Of a stretch of DNA of 63,633 nucleotides, positions 48,490 to 57,117 are shown piece after piece; the first letter of the stretch is position 1; the number at the start of each line of letters is the position of its first letter. The notes below the pieces were generated by a model. The model was given only the letters and a program-made list of their open reading frames with translations. It was not told where the DNA came from and did no database searches. The position numbers were made by a program, and so were the translations under genes. Source of the DNA: Verrucomicrobiota bacterium (GTDB lineage Bacteria > Verrucomicrobiota > Verrucomicrobiia > Limisphaerales > CAIMTB01); contig CAUJJW010000234.1 in NCBI GenBank assembly GCA_963205105.1, positions 1 to 63,633 of the forward strand, written 5' to 3'.

Positions 48490-50853
48490 ATGAGATTTTT
48501 CCCCGGTCGACTGGCTCCGCTCGCCCTTGCGGCGTTCGCCGGTCTGATTCCGTCCCTGGGCTTGTTCGCCGAAGCGGCCGAGGTTGCCGGGGTGGAACCG
48601 TTGCACGGACCGGAACCGGCGCCCGGTCACTCGATGCACGGTGAGGCCTTCAACGAAGGTCCCCGCGGGGCTGCGGTTCTCATGCAGGGCATGCCCGCGG
48701 TCCATTTCCCGATCACGTCGACCAACACCTCCGCCCAAGCTTTCTTCGATCAGGGCGTCGGCCAGCTGCATGGCTTCTGGTATTTCGAAGCGGAACGCAG
48801 TTTTCGCCAAGTCGCCCACCTCGACCCCAACTGCGCCATGGCGTTCTGGGGCATGGCCATGGCCAACGTGAACAATCCCGGCCGGGCCAAGGACTTCATC
48901 GAACGCGCCGTCAGCCTCAAGTCCCAGGCCTCGGAACGCGAAGTCCGCTGGATCGATGCGCTCTCGGATTTTCGGCGCGACAAGGACGGCACCAACGACC
49001 GGCCCGAGAAGGACCGCCGCCGTGCCTACATCCGCGCGCTGGAATCCCTGGTTCAGGACTTTCCCGAGGACGTCGAAGCGCGGGCCTTTCTCGCCTTCCA
49101 GATCTGGGACAACGCCGGCTTTGGAAACGAACGTCCCCTCGCCATCTCCAGTCACCAGGCAGTCGATGCCCTGCTGGACGGCGTGTTCGTGCGGTCGCCG
49201 CTTCACCCCGCCCATCACTACCGGATTCATCTCTGGGACAACGAGAAGCCGGTGCGCGCCTTGGATTCGGCGGCGAAAGGCGGTCCAGCGGGTCCCGGCA
49301 TCGCCCATCTCTGGCACATGCCCGGGCACACCTACGACAAGCTCCAGCGGTATGCGGACGCCGCCTGGCAGCAGGAAGCCTCGGCCCGGGTGGACCACGC
49401 GCACATGATGCGAGCCCGGATCCTTCCGGATCAGATTCACAACTACGCCCACAACCAGGAATGGCTGTCGCGCTCGCTGAGCCACCTGGGCCGCGCCACC
49501 GAGGCGGCCGATGTTGCCCGCAACCTCACCGAGCTGCCGCGGCACCCGAAGTGGAACCATCTCGGCAAGGGCGGTTCCTCCTCGGCGTACGGCCGGACGC
49601 GATTGGCGGGTGCCTTGCTCAAGTGGGAATTGTGGGACCGCGCCATTGCCGAGGCGGAATCGGGGCGTCTCGAAAAGACCGATCACCGCGAGCAGGAAGC
49701 CCTGCGCCTGTTCACCCTGGCTTATGCCCGCTTGCTGAAGACCGGCGAAACCAACGGCGTCGGCGAGATCATTGCCGAACTCGAGAAGCTGCGCGCAGCG
49801 ACAGCGGTGGAACGGGCGAAGGCGGCCGATGACGCCGAGTCGAAGGCGCGCAAGGAGAAGAAAAACCGGGACGAAATCGGCCGCGCCATGGCCGAAGCGA
49901 TGCTGGCTTACGAGAAGGACATCCTGCCCGTGGACGAAGCCGTGACCGAGTTGCGCGGTTGGCTGGCCGCTTACGGCGAGGAACCGGCGGAGGCCAAGGA
50001 ACTGTTCGAGTCGACGAAACGCATGCCGAAGACCCGCCTGGCCTACGCCTGGTTGAAGGCCGGCGACAAGGACCTGGCGGAGAAGGCGGCGCGGGAGGCG
50101 GCGACGACGTCCACCAATCAACTGCACGAACTCGCCGTGCGCTGCGACGTCCTCTGGCAGGTCGGCAAGACCAATGAGGCCAAGGAAGCCTTCGCGTCGG
50201 TGCGCGCCGCGGCTGGCGTGGCGGAAACCGGCCTTCCGATTCTGAAACGCCTGCAAGTCGTTGCGGATGCCCTGGGAATTGCCGGGGATTGGCGCAACCC
50301 GTACCCGGTGCCGACCGACACGGGAAGCCGGCCGCCCCTGGACACCCTTGGACCGCGCTTCTGGGAGCCGTACCAGGCGCCGGCGTGGCGGTTTGCCCAA
50401 GGGGACGGCGGTGCGTTGGCCTCGACGGATTATGCGGGCCGACCGTATCTGCTGATCTTCTACCTCGGCCATGGCTGCCCGCATTGCATTGAGCAATTGA
50501 AGGCCTTTGGTCCTGCGGCCGGCGACTTCACCGCGGCTGGGATTCCGATCGTGGCGGTCAGTCTCGATGCGCCGGAGGATCTTCCCTGGACCGCGCGGCG
50601 GGCGGGCACCGATGGGAAGACGCCCTTCCCGGTGGTGTCGGATGAGTCGAAGTCGGGCTTCAAGGCGTTTGGCGCGTTCGATGATTTCGAAGAGCGGGCC
50701 TTGCATGGGACCTACCTGGTCGATGCCGCAGGTCGGGTGCGCTGGCAGGACATCGGTGCGGAACCCTACACCGACGTGAAATTCCTGTTGGGCGAAGCGA
50801 AGCGCTTGTTGGGCTCCTCCCAGAGCCTGGCGGCGACGGGTGCGGCACGGTAA
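48490..50853 (+). CDS. TPR-type protein fused to a C-terminal redoxin
   Basis: 787 residues with a signal peptide (about 1-30). A TPR-like helical repeat region spans about 75-600 (for example FFDQGVGQLHGFWYFEAERSF, LDPNCAMAFWGMAMAN, HHYRIHLWDNEKPVRALDSA). The C-terminal about 620-787 is an AhpC/TSA-thioredoxin-like domain with LGHGCPHCIEQL: Cys663 and Cys666 form a CxxC. The secreted position suggests a periplasmic thiol oxidoreductase, but the partner is unknown. It starts 56 bases after the isomerase-like gene. Confidence 0.8.
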   Translation: MRFFPGRLAPLALAAFAGLIPSLGLFAEAAEVAGVEPLHGPEPAPGHSMHGEAFNEGPRGAAVLMQGMPAVHFPITSTNTSAQAFFDQGVGQLHGFWYFEAERSFRQVAHLDPNCAMAFWGMAMANVNNPGRAKDFIERAVSLKSQASEREVRWIDALSDFRRDKDGTNDRPEKDRRRAYIRALESLVQDFPEDVEARAFLAFQIWDNAGFGNERPLAISSHQAVDALLDGVFVRSPLHPAHHYRIHLWDNEKPVRALDSAAKGGPAGPGIAHLWHMPGHTYDKLQRYADAAWQQEASARVDHAHMMRARILPDQIHNYAHNQEWLSRSLSHLGRATEAADVARNLTELPRHPKWNHLGKGGSSSAYGRTRLAGALLKWELWDRAIAEAESGRLEKTDHREQEALRLFTLAYARLLKTGETNGVGEIIAELEKLRAATAVERAKAADDAESKARKEKKNRDEIGRAMAEAMLAYEKDILPVDEAVTELRGWLAAYGEEPAEAKELFESTKRMPKTRLAYAWLKAGDKDLAEKAAREAATTSTNQLHELAVRCDVLWQVGKTNEAKEAFASVRAAAGVAETGLPILKRLQVVADALGIAGDWRNPYPVPTDTGSRPPLDTLGPRFWEPYQAPAWRFAQGDGGALASTDYAGRPYLLIFYLGHGCPHCIEQLKAFGPAAGDFTAAGIPIVAVSLDAPEDLPWTARRAGTDGKTPFPVVSDESKSGFKAFGAFDDFEERALHGTYLVDAAGRVRWQDIGAEPYTDVKFLLGEAKRLLGSSQSLAATGAAR

Positions 50854-50898
50854 TGCCGTGTCGCATTTTCGGTGGACGCACATGGTAGGCTGGTCGCG

Positions 50899-52020
50899 GT
50901 GAAGACGCTTGAAACGCCTCCCTTGTTGCCGCCCCGGGCGGAGATGGAACGGGCTTTTTCCGAACGGGATTCGGGGTACGACGGGGTGTTCTTCACGGCG
51001 GTACGCACCACCGGGATTTTCTGCCGTCCGTCATGCCCTTCCCGACCGAAGCTCGAGAACGTCGAGTTTTTGCCCTCCATCAAGGCCTGTCTGTTTGCCG
51101 GGTATCGTCCGTGCAAACGGTGTCTGCCTGAAGCCGTGGACGGCACCTTGCCGCCCTGGGTGGCGGAACTGACCCGACGGATCGAGGCAGCTCCGGAAAC
51201 GCGGTGGACCTCTGCGGAGTTGGCGTCGATGGGCGTTTCGCCCGAACGGGCGCGCCGCTGGTTTCAGGCGCACTATGGAATGACCTTCGCCGCCTGGTGC
51301 CGCGCGCATCGTTTGGGCACGGCATTCACGCGGCTTCGCGAAGGAGGCACGGTGGATGACGCCACCTTCGGGGCGGGGTTCGAGTCGCACAGCGGTTTTC
51401 GGGACGCGTTCCAGCGGGTTTTTGGTGCGCCGCCGGGGAAGGCGGTGGCGACGACCCAGCGCATCGTGGTGACCCTGATGGAGAGCCCGTTGGGCCCCCT
51501 GCTCGCGGCGGCGCGGGAGGGTGGGGTCTGTCTGCTGGAGTACACGGATCGCCGCATGCTCGAGCATAACCTGGGCGAGATGCGTCGGCGGTTCGAAGGA
51601 CCGGTGGTGCCCGGCTCCCATCCGCACCTGGACGCGCTGCGGCGGCAATTGGCGGAATACTTCGATGGCGGTCGGCGGGTGTTCGAAGTGCCGCTGGAAC
51701 CGCGGGGAACGGCATTTCAGGAACGGGTTTGGGCGCAGCTGCAACGGATTCCTCACGGCACGACGGTGAGTTACGACGAACTGGCGGCTAGCATCGATCA
51801 ACCCACCGCCCAGCGCGCCGTGGCCCGGGCGAACGGCGCCAACCGCATTTGCATTCTCATTCCCTGCCACCGCGTCATCGGCAAGGACGGCACACTGACC
51901 GGGTACGGCGGCGGGTTGTGGCGCAAGCGTCTGTTGATCGAGCTGGAGCGGACTGGATCGCTGCCGGGCGGGACGCGGGTGGAGGAGGGTTTGGACAGAG
52001 CGGAAACGCCTGCGTTGTAG
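50899..52020 (+). CDS. ada: Ada-type methylated-DNA repair/activator protein
   Basis: 373 residues from a GTG at 50899; a GTG at 50872 or an ATG at 50944 are alternatives. It removes methyl groups from phosphotriesters and O6-methylguanine and activates the adaptive response. The N-terminal zinc domain has Cys42, Cys46, Cys72 and Cys75 (TTGIFCRPSCP, YRPCKRC). An AraC-type helix-turn-helix follows (about 85-185), then the methyltransferase domain with the active PCHRVIG at Cys323. All three parts are present, so it is a full bifunctional Ada. A hairpin-rich repeat cluster starts at its stop codon. Confidence 0.93.
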   Translation: MKTLETPPLLPPRAEMERAFSERDSGYDGVFFTAVRTTGIFCRPSCPSRPKLENVEFLPSIKACLFAGYRPCKRCLPEAVDGTLPPWVAELTRRIEAAPETRWTSAELASMGVSPERARRWFQAHYGMTFAAWCRAHRLGTAFTRLREGGTVDDATFGAGFESHSGFRDAFQRVFGAPPGKAVATTQRIVVTLMESPLGPLLAAAREGGVCLLEYTDRRMLEHNLGEMRRRFEGPVVPGSHPHLDALRRQLAEYFDGGRRVFEVPLEPRGTAFQERVWAQLQRIPHGTTVSYDELAASIDQPTAQRAVARANGANRICILIPCHRVIGKDGTLTGYGGGLWRKRLLIELERTGSLPGGTRVEEGLDRAETPAL

Positions 52021-52021
52021 C

Positions 52022-52040
52022 GGCAGGCGGGGCGCCTGCC
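52022..52040 (+). repeat. GC-rich hairpin after ada
   Basis: GGCAGGCG and CGCCTGCC pair perfectly (8 bp) around a GGG loop, starting 2 bases after the ada stop. No T run follows, so it is a weak terminator candidate; it may equally belong to the repeat cluster. Confidence 0.5.
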
Positions 52041-52065
52041 CTGGATTTTGGCCGATCTTTTGGCC

Positions 52066-52348
52066 GTCGCGGAGCGACGAACGAAGGTAGCCGGGCCTTT
52101 CAAGGCCCGGATGCACGGTGTCGACCACGGCAGCGTCGCGGAGCGACGCCTGATTCCGTGCCTCGTCGTTCGTAGGGCGGCGTCGCATGCGCCGGGTTCA
52201 ACCGTCGCTCCGCGACGGAACCTCCTCTCTCGCATGCGTCCAGGCGTTGAAACGCCTGGCTACCTTCGAATGTCGCTCCGCGACACCGGCCCAACGCACT
52301 CGCGGCCGATAGAATGGGCGAAGCTCCAGGGGATTGTCGCAGCGCGAC
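52066..52348. repeat. Cluster of inverted structured repeats before dnaG
   Basis: GTCGCGGAGCGAC occurs at 52066 and 52135, and its reverse complement at 52204 and 52272; a variant GTCGCAGCGCGAC is at 52336. Between them are two related hairpins in opposite orientation: at 52091-52110 (9-bp stem, loop TC) and at 52240-52259 (9-bp stem, loop GA). Written in the same sense, both read GGTAGCC then a stem around TTTCAA, and the stems differ by compensating bases. This is the main content of the 420-base gap between ada and dnaG. Confidence 0.8.
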
Positions 52349-52440
52349 CATCCCCGCCCACACTTCGGGATGTACGGACCCGCCTGTGCCGGGTCACTGC
52401 GCGCTCGACACTGGTTTTCTGGGCAACAGAGTTCGTGGGC

Positions 52441-54360
52441 ATGCCGATGATCTCGCCCCAAGTCCGCGAACAAGTTCGCGCTGCGAGCGATATCGTGGAG
52501 ATCATCCAGTCCTACCTGCAGCTGCGGCGGGCCGGCGGGAACTTCGTGGCCCTCTGTCCGTTCCACAACGAGAAGTCCCCGAGCTTCCACGTCAGCCCCA
52601 GCCGGCAGATGTACCATTGCTTCGGGTGCCACAAGAGCGGCGACGTCTTCCGGTTCATCCAGGATTACGAGAACGTCTCCTTCACCGAGGCTGCCAAGCG
52701 GCTGGCCCAACGCGCCGGAATCACGATTGAATTCGACGAAACCCCCGCCCAACGCGAGGAACGGGCGACCAAGGATCAACTCCGGGACATCCACGAACAG
52801 CTCACCCGCCGCTGGCAGCAGGCGTTGACCCATGACGCTGCCGGCCAGATCGCCCGCGACTACCTTGCCAAACGCCGCGTCTCCCCGGAGGCCATCACCC
52901 GTTTCCGCCTCGGCTATGCCCTGGATGCCTGGGATGACACCGTCCATTGGTCGAGGTCCAAGGACTGGGAACCCGGGTTGGTCGAACAGGCCGGGTTGAT
53001 CGTCCCCCGGGATCCCAACGATCGGAACCGGGGTTACTACGACCGGTTCCGCGGGCGTCTGATGTTCCCCATCTGCGACGAGCAGGGTCGGGTGGTGGCG
53101 TTCAGTGGACGCATTCTGGCCGGGGACGAAAAGGTCGCCAAATACCTGAATTCGCCGGAAACCCCCATCTTCACCAAGAGCCGGGTGCTGTACGGTTTGG
53201 ACAAGGCCCGACGTGCGATCCTGGATGCCGGGTCGGCCATCATCTGCGAAGGCCAGTTGGACCTGATCGCCTGCCACATGGCCGGCGTGGAGAACATGGT
53301 GGCTCCTCAGGGTACCGCGCTGACCAGCGAACACCTCCGCATCCTCCGGCGATATACCCAGGAGGTCGTGCTTTGCTTCGATTCGGACAACGCCGGTCAG
53401 AAAGCCACCGCGCGCATTCTGGATGAACTGGTTGGGAGCGGCATGTCCATCCGGGTGATCACCGTTCCGGCGCCGCATGACCCGGACAGTTTCATCCAGG
53501 AACACGGTGGGGATGCCTTCCGCCAGTTGGTGGCTGGGGCGCGGGATTTCTTCGATTTCTACCTCGATTTTCTGTGCCAAAGGAACGACGCGACGTCCGA
53601 TCGCGGACAACTGGCGGTGTTGGAGGCGATGGCCGTCGGTCTGTTGAAAACGGAGAATGAGGCGTTGCTCGACCGCTACGCCCAGAAAACCAGCATGGCT
53701 CTGGCCGCCGCGGGCGGTGTCGCTCCTTCCCCCGACGCGGTGCGTGCCGAGTTTCAGAAGCGGCTGCGACGGCCCGTGACGCCCGGCTTGGCGCGTCCCG
53801 GGGGCTTCAGCGCGGGCCATGGTGGTTCCTCGCGCCAGCCCTCCGCGGCCGGTTCCAATCCGGTCGCGCGGGGCTCGGGTGCAGCCTCCCAGCGTCCCGC
53901 GGTGGAGCCGCCGTCACCGAATGAGATGTGGCTGCTCAAGCTGACCTTCCTCGCGGATGAATTCGCCGGTTGGCTGGCGCTGCACCTCGACCTCCAATGG
54001 CTGCGGCACCCGCTCGTTCGCGAACTCCTGGCTCGCCGACTCGAACTGCACCGCACCTCAGCCTGGCAAAGCCCGGCGGCTTTCCTTGGGGAACTGGAGG
54101 AGGACGCCCTCCGCAGCCTGGCCGCCGCCGCCATGACCGACACCCGGACCATTCCCAACCCGGAGCAGCAGCTCAGCGACCTCGTGACCCGCCTGCGGAA
54201 CACTTGGATCGATGAGCGAATCGCGCAGACGTCCATCCGCTCCTCATTACCCCATCTCGCGGACGCCGACCGCAACGCCTTGCTCCAGGAGCTGCTTCAC
54301 CTTCGCAAAGCCAAACGGGAACCGCTGCTGGCCCGACTCGACGCCGCTGCCGAAGTTTAG
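52441..54360 (+). CDS. dnaG: DNA primase
   Basis: DnaG makes the RNA primers for replication on the DnaB template. 639 residues from the ATG at 52441, with a second ATG two codons on; a much longer open reading from 52048 runs through the repeat cluster and is rejected. The CHC2 zinc finger has Cys39, His42, Cys60 and Cys63. RYRLGY-like and TOPRIM motifs follow (IICEGQLDLIACHMAG, VLCFDSDNAGQKAT). The C-terminal helicase-binding part is present but diverged and Ser/Pro-rich at its start. Confidence 0.95.
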   Translation: MPMISPQVREQVRAASDIVEIIQSYLQLRRAGGNFVALCPFHNEKSPSFHVSPSRQMYHCFGCHKSGDVFRFIQDYENVSFTEAAKRLAQRAGITIEFDETPAQREERATKDQLRDIHEQLTRRWQQALTHDAAGQIARDYLAKRRVSPEAITRFRLGYALDAWDDTVHWSRSKDWEPGLVEQAGLIVPRDPNDRNRGYYDRFRGRLMFPICDEQGRVVAFSGRILAGDEKVAKYLNSPETPIFTKSRVLYGLDKARRAILDAGSAIICEGQLDLIACHMAGVENMVAPQGTALTSEHLRILRRYTQEVVLCFDSDNAGQKATARILDELVGSGMSIRVITVPAPHDPDSFIQEHGGDAFRQLVAGARDFFDFYLDFLCQRNDATSDRGQLAVLEAMAVGLLKTENEALLDRYAQKTSMALAAAGGVAPSPDAVRAEFQKRLRRPVTPGLARPGGFSAGHGGSSRQPSAAGSNPVARGSGAASQRPAVEPPSPNEMWLLKLTFLADEFAGWLALHLDLQWLRHPLVRELLARRLELHRTSAWQSPAAFLGELEEDALRSLAAAAMTDTRTIPNPEQQLSDLVTRLRNTWIDERIAQTSIRSSLPHLADADRNALLQELLHLRKAKREPLLARLDAAAEV

Positions 54361-54491
54361 GGAGGTTGCAATCGGGGCAACCAGCGACTCATTCCTCTGT
54401 CTGTTTGCGTTTGGACTTCAAGGAGTTGGGACGCCTTCAGCCGCTGAAAGGCGGCGCACTTCATCAGGAAAACTTACGCAAACGCTCTAGT

Positions 54492-54519
54492 TGACACAAC
54501 GTACGCGCCTGGCGTACAA
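54492..54519 (+). promoter_or_regulatory. Candidate promoter with operator-like palindrome
   Basis: TTGACA (about 54491-54496), 17 bases, then GTACAA as a possible -10. Inside the spacer and -10 is a perfect inverted repeat GTACGC-GCCTG-GCGTAC (54501-54517). This could be a repressor site for the small gene at 54615, which would have a leader of about 90 bases. A motif match only. Confidence 0.4.
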
Positions 54520-54614
54520 CCATGGCACATCCGAGCGGTGAGGTCGTGGGCTCCGAGGGGAGAGGCCGGGGTCTTGCCAAGGCGGGTGGATGGGTTGTTC
54601 CAAGTCGTACTGCC

Positions 54615-54983
54615 ATGAAGCCGAATTCGAAGCTTGCTCAGACGGTTGCCACCGCACTCGCCGCGTTCGAGAAGATGCTTCGGGACGGACAGCGTCGTCG
54701 GGGTGTTCTCCTGGCCGAACTTTCGTTGCTTCGGGCCAAACATCGGATCATCGGGGCCACGGAAGACGTTCGCTGGTTGGAGACCCAATACATCGAGCCT
54801 CGCGAAACCGAGCTCGCTGCGCTGGATTCCCAGCTCAAAGTCTTCCAGGAGAAGATTTTGGAAGTGCGCCGACAGAGCTTCGAGCGGGAACCTGATCCGG
54901 CCCCTGTTCAGAAGGTGATCGCCGTGCCGAACATGGTTTGGATGGAGACCGGTTCGCCTCACATTCTCGCCCTGACCGCTTAA
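54615..54983 (+). CDS. Small coiled-coil protein of unknown function
   Basis: 122 residues from the ATG at 54615; an ATG at 54522 would add 31 residues but lies at the putative transcription start. The body is one long amphipathic helix (TALAAFEKMLRDGQRRRG, ETELAALDSQLKVFQEKILE) with few prolines, ending in VPNMVWMETGSPHILALTA. I do not recognise the family. Its TAA stop overlaps the stop of the convergent hydrolase (54980-54983). Confidence 0.6.
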   Translation: MKPNSKLAQTVATALAAFEKMLRDGQRRRGVLLAELSLLRAKHRIIGATEDVRWLETQYIEPRETELAALDSQLKVFQEKILEVRRQSFEREPDPAPVQKVIAVPNMVWMETGSPHILALTA

Positions 54984-57055
54984 CTGGCTTTCCACTCGGC
55001 GATGTCGCGCAACCGAACGACGCGACCCGGGGCGCCCAGTTGTCGGTGGAGCGCTTCGACCGCGTCATAGGTCGCGGGCGCGGGCCCCAACAGAACCAGC
55101 TCCGTCGGCCAAAGCAACGACGCCACTTGGGGCAGGTCCGTGATGCGCAGGCAGTTCAGCATTTCCAGCGCGGACCCTCGTCCGTCCTTTTCTCCCGGCG
55201 CGTTTTGCGTGGCCGGAGGATTTTCCAGGAACACGGTTCGGATTTTTCCATCCAAGAGCGCCGCGTAGAGAACGACCGCTGCCATGTCCCCCTGGCCAGC
55301 CAGGCAGATCCGATCCGGATCGATGCCGGGCAAACGGCGGACCGCTTCGATGCCGCGCAGAGTGTCCCAAACGCGCATGGACGCGATGGTTCGACCGGTC
55401 CACGCCGAGGCTCGGCGCAGATGCCAGTTCAGATCCTCGCCCCACGCCGTGTCGCCGACGCCCCGAACATCCAGGGCGACCCTTGCCCAGGGTTCCTTCA
55501 GCCGGAGCAGAAACGAGCGGGTGTCCCAGCGACCTTCGCCCGGTCGTCGCAGGCCGATGAGCACAGGGGAGGGTTGAGCGAGAGGCTTGCGGTGGAACAG
55601 TTGGGCGTGCAGGCGCCAACCCGGCTCCGAGGTGAAGGCAAACCGGAACCCCGCGGCGTCTTCGTCAAACTCGTACTCGATCTGGGTGTCGAGTTCGGGC
55701 GGGTCTTTCGGGAACGCGCCGAACGTCTTCTGCCGAAGCGCCTCGGTCACCCGGCGACGGTGTTGGGCCAGTGCGGTGGCGTCGGAGATTTCCGGCAAAG
55801 CCGGAGGCACAATGAAGTCGTCCTGAATGGTCGCGGTACGCGCGCCGGCGGGAATGCCGTTCACGAACACTTTTAGGTTCTCCAGGGACTCCTGGGATTC
55901 GGGCCGAGCGTCGAGATCGCCGATGGTGGCGGCAGGGATTTCCCGTCCTTGGAGGTGTCGGGCGAACCACGAGAAGATCTCGGTGCGGGAGCGTTCGTGA
56001 TAGGAATGACCGCCGGGTGTCTCGACCAGACGAAGGTTCTCGGATGCGCCGAGCATTTGGTAGGCACGCGCCACCTGTTGGTGGACTTGCCGGATCGATT
56101 CGATGGTGAAGATGCCGTCCTTGTCGGCGGACGCGATCAGCAGGGCGCGGGGAGCGATCAACGCGCCGACATCCGCGAGGTCCCAGCGGTAGGTGTTGGT
56201 CCACCACATGCAATCGCAGTGGCCATCGATGGTGCGGTCGTGGACGTGGGAGAAGACGGTGGCGGTGCCACAGACGGGAGCGGCGGCGCGGACGCGTTCA
56301 TCGGCGGCGGCGACCCACCACGAGGTGGCGCCTCCGCCGGAAATGCCGGTGACGCCCAGGCGGTCGGGGTCGACTTCGGGACGATGGGCGAGCAGGTCGA
56401 GGCCGCGGATGCCGTTGAGCGTTTCGATGCCGGCGGGTGAGTAACCGCGGGAATACCAGTGCCACCAGCCCTCGCGGTAACAGCCGTGATGGAACCCCTC
56501 GATTTCACCGAGCTGAATGGTTTCAACGACCAGGCAGGCGAACCCGAGTTCGGCGAAGCGGCGCCCTTGGGCCTGGTAGGCGACCTTCTGGTTGCGGGAA
56601 TGGCCGCAGACGTAAAGGACACCGGGAACCCGACCTTCGCGGCGTTTGGGCAGATAAAGGTTCGCGGTGACGGGCAGGCCAGGCCAGCTCTCGTAGTGGA
56701 GTTTCTCGACGCGGTAATACTCGCGCTCGAGCACGCCGGTGACGGTGACGGCCGGCGGGTCGCGGTGTTCGGTCCACCAGCCATCGAGGCCGAGCATCTC
56801 ACGCCATTGGGCACGGCGGGCGGGAAGCTGCTGCCGCCATTGTGCGGCATCAGGAAGATTCGTGACGGCGCGATCGGTGATGCGGGCGGCCTCAGCGGAG
56901 AGATAGTCCCGAATATTTCCCGAGGCCACGAACCGGCTGGTGACGCTGAGCGGAGCGGTCTGGGCTGGCGTTGCGCCGGAGCTGGAGAAGGGGTGGGTGA
57001 ACGGAGCCAGGCTACCCAACGCCACGCCGGATTGCAGAAAACGACGGCGGTTCAT
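54980..57055 (-). CDS. Tat-exported double alpha/beta hydrolase
   Basis: 691 residues from the ATG at 57055. The N-terminus NRRRFLQSG is a twin-arginine export signal, followed by a hydrophobic stretch. Domain 1 (about 100-370) is a full alpha/beta hydrolase with TGISGGG (nucleophile Ser239), a likely acid Asp311/313 (SADKDG) and His350 (PGGHSYH), as in acetyl-xylan esterase-like enzymes. Domain 2 (about 420-691) keeps the fold but has AGQGDMAA in place of a nucleophile elbow, so it may be inactive. It lies 62 bases downstream of the DUF3160 gene on the same strand, so they are probably one transcript. A truncated copy is at 60295-60561. Confidence 0.83.
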   Translation of the reverse strand: MNRRRFLQSGVALGSLAPFTHPFSSSGATPAQTAPLSVTSRFVASGNIRDYLSAEAARITDRAVTNLPDAAQWRQQLPARRAQWREMLGLDGWWTEHRDPPAVTVTGVLEREYYRVEKLHYESWPGLPVTANLYLPKRREGRVPGVLYVCGHSRNQKVAYQAQGRRFAELGFACLVVETIQLGEIEGFHHGCYREGWWHWYSRGYSPAGIETLNGIRGLDLLAHRPEVDPDRLGVTGISGGGATSWWVAAADERVRAAAPVCGTATVFSHVHDRTIDGHCDCMWWTNTYRWDLADVGALIAPRALLIASADKDGIFTIESIRQVHQQVARAYQMLGASENLRLVETPGGHSYHERSRTEIFSWFARHLQGREIPAATIGDLDARPESQESLENLKVFVNGIPAGARTATIQDDFIVPPALPEISDATALAQHRRRVTEALRQKTFGAFPKDPPELDTQIEYEFDEDAAGFRFAFTSEPGWRLHAQLFHRKPLAQPSPVLIGLRRPGEGRWDTRSFLLRLKEPWARVALDVRGVGDTAWGEDLNWHLRRASAWTGRTIASMRVWDTLRGIEAVRRLPGIDPDRICLAGQGDMAAVVLYAALLDGKIRTVFLENPPATQNAPGEKDGRGSALEMLNCLRITDLPQVASLLWPTELVLLGPAPATYDAVEALHRQLGAPGRVVRLRDIAEWKAS

Positions 57056-57117
57056 GACCGGGAAGGTAGGGCAGGAACGCCGGGCGTGGCGACGTTCGAT
57101 TCGACCCGAACACGAAC

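Noticed and set aside
48478..50883. 801-codon minus-strand frame
   Set aside because: Antisense shadow of the TPR-redoxin gene.
52048..52440. Upstream extension of dnaG
   Set aside because: The open frame runs through inverted repeats and lacks family-like residues; the zinc-finger start at 52441 fits.
54474..54995. Minus-strand frame opposite the small coiled-coil gene
   Set aside because: Basic, His/Arg-rich translation without any domain; the plus frame is helical and shares a natural stop overlap with the hydrolase.
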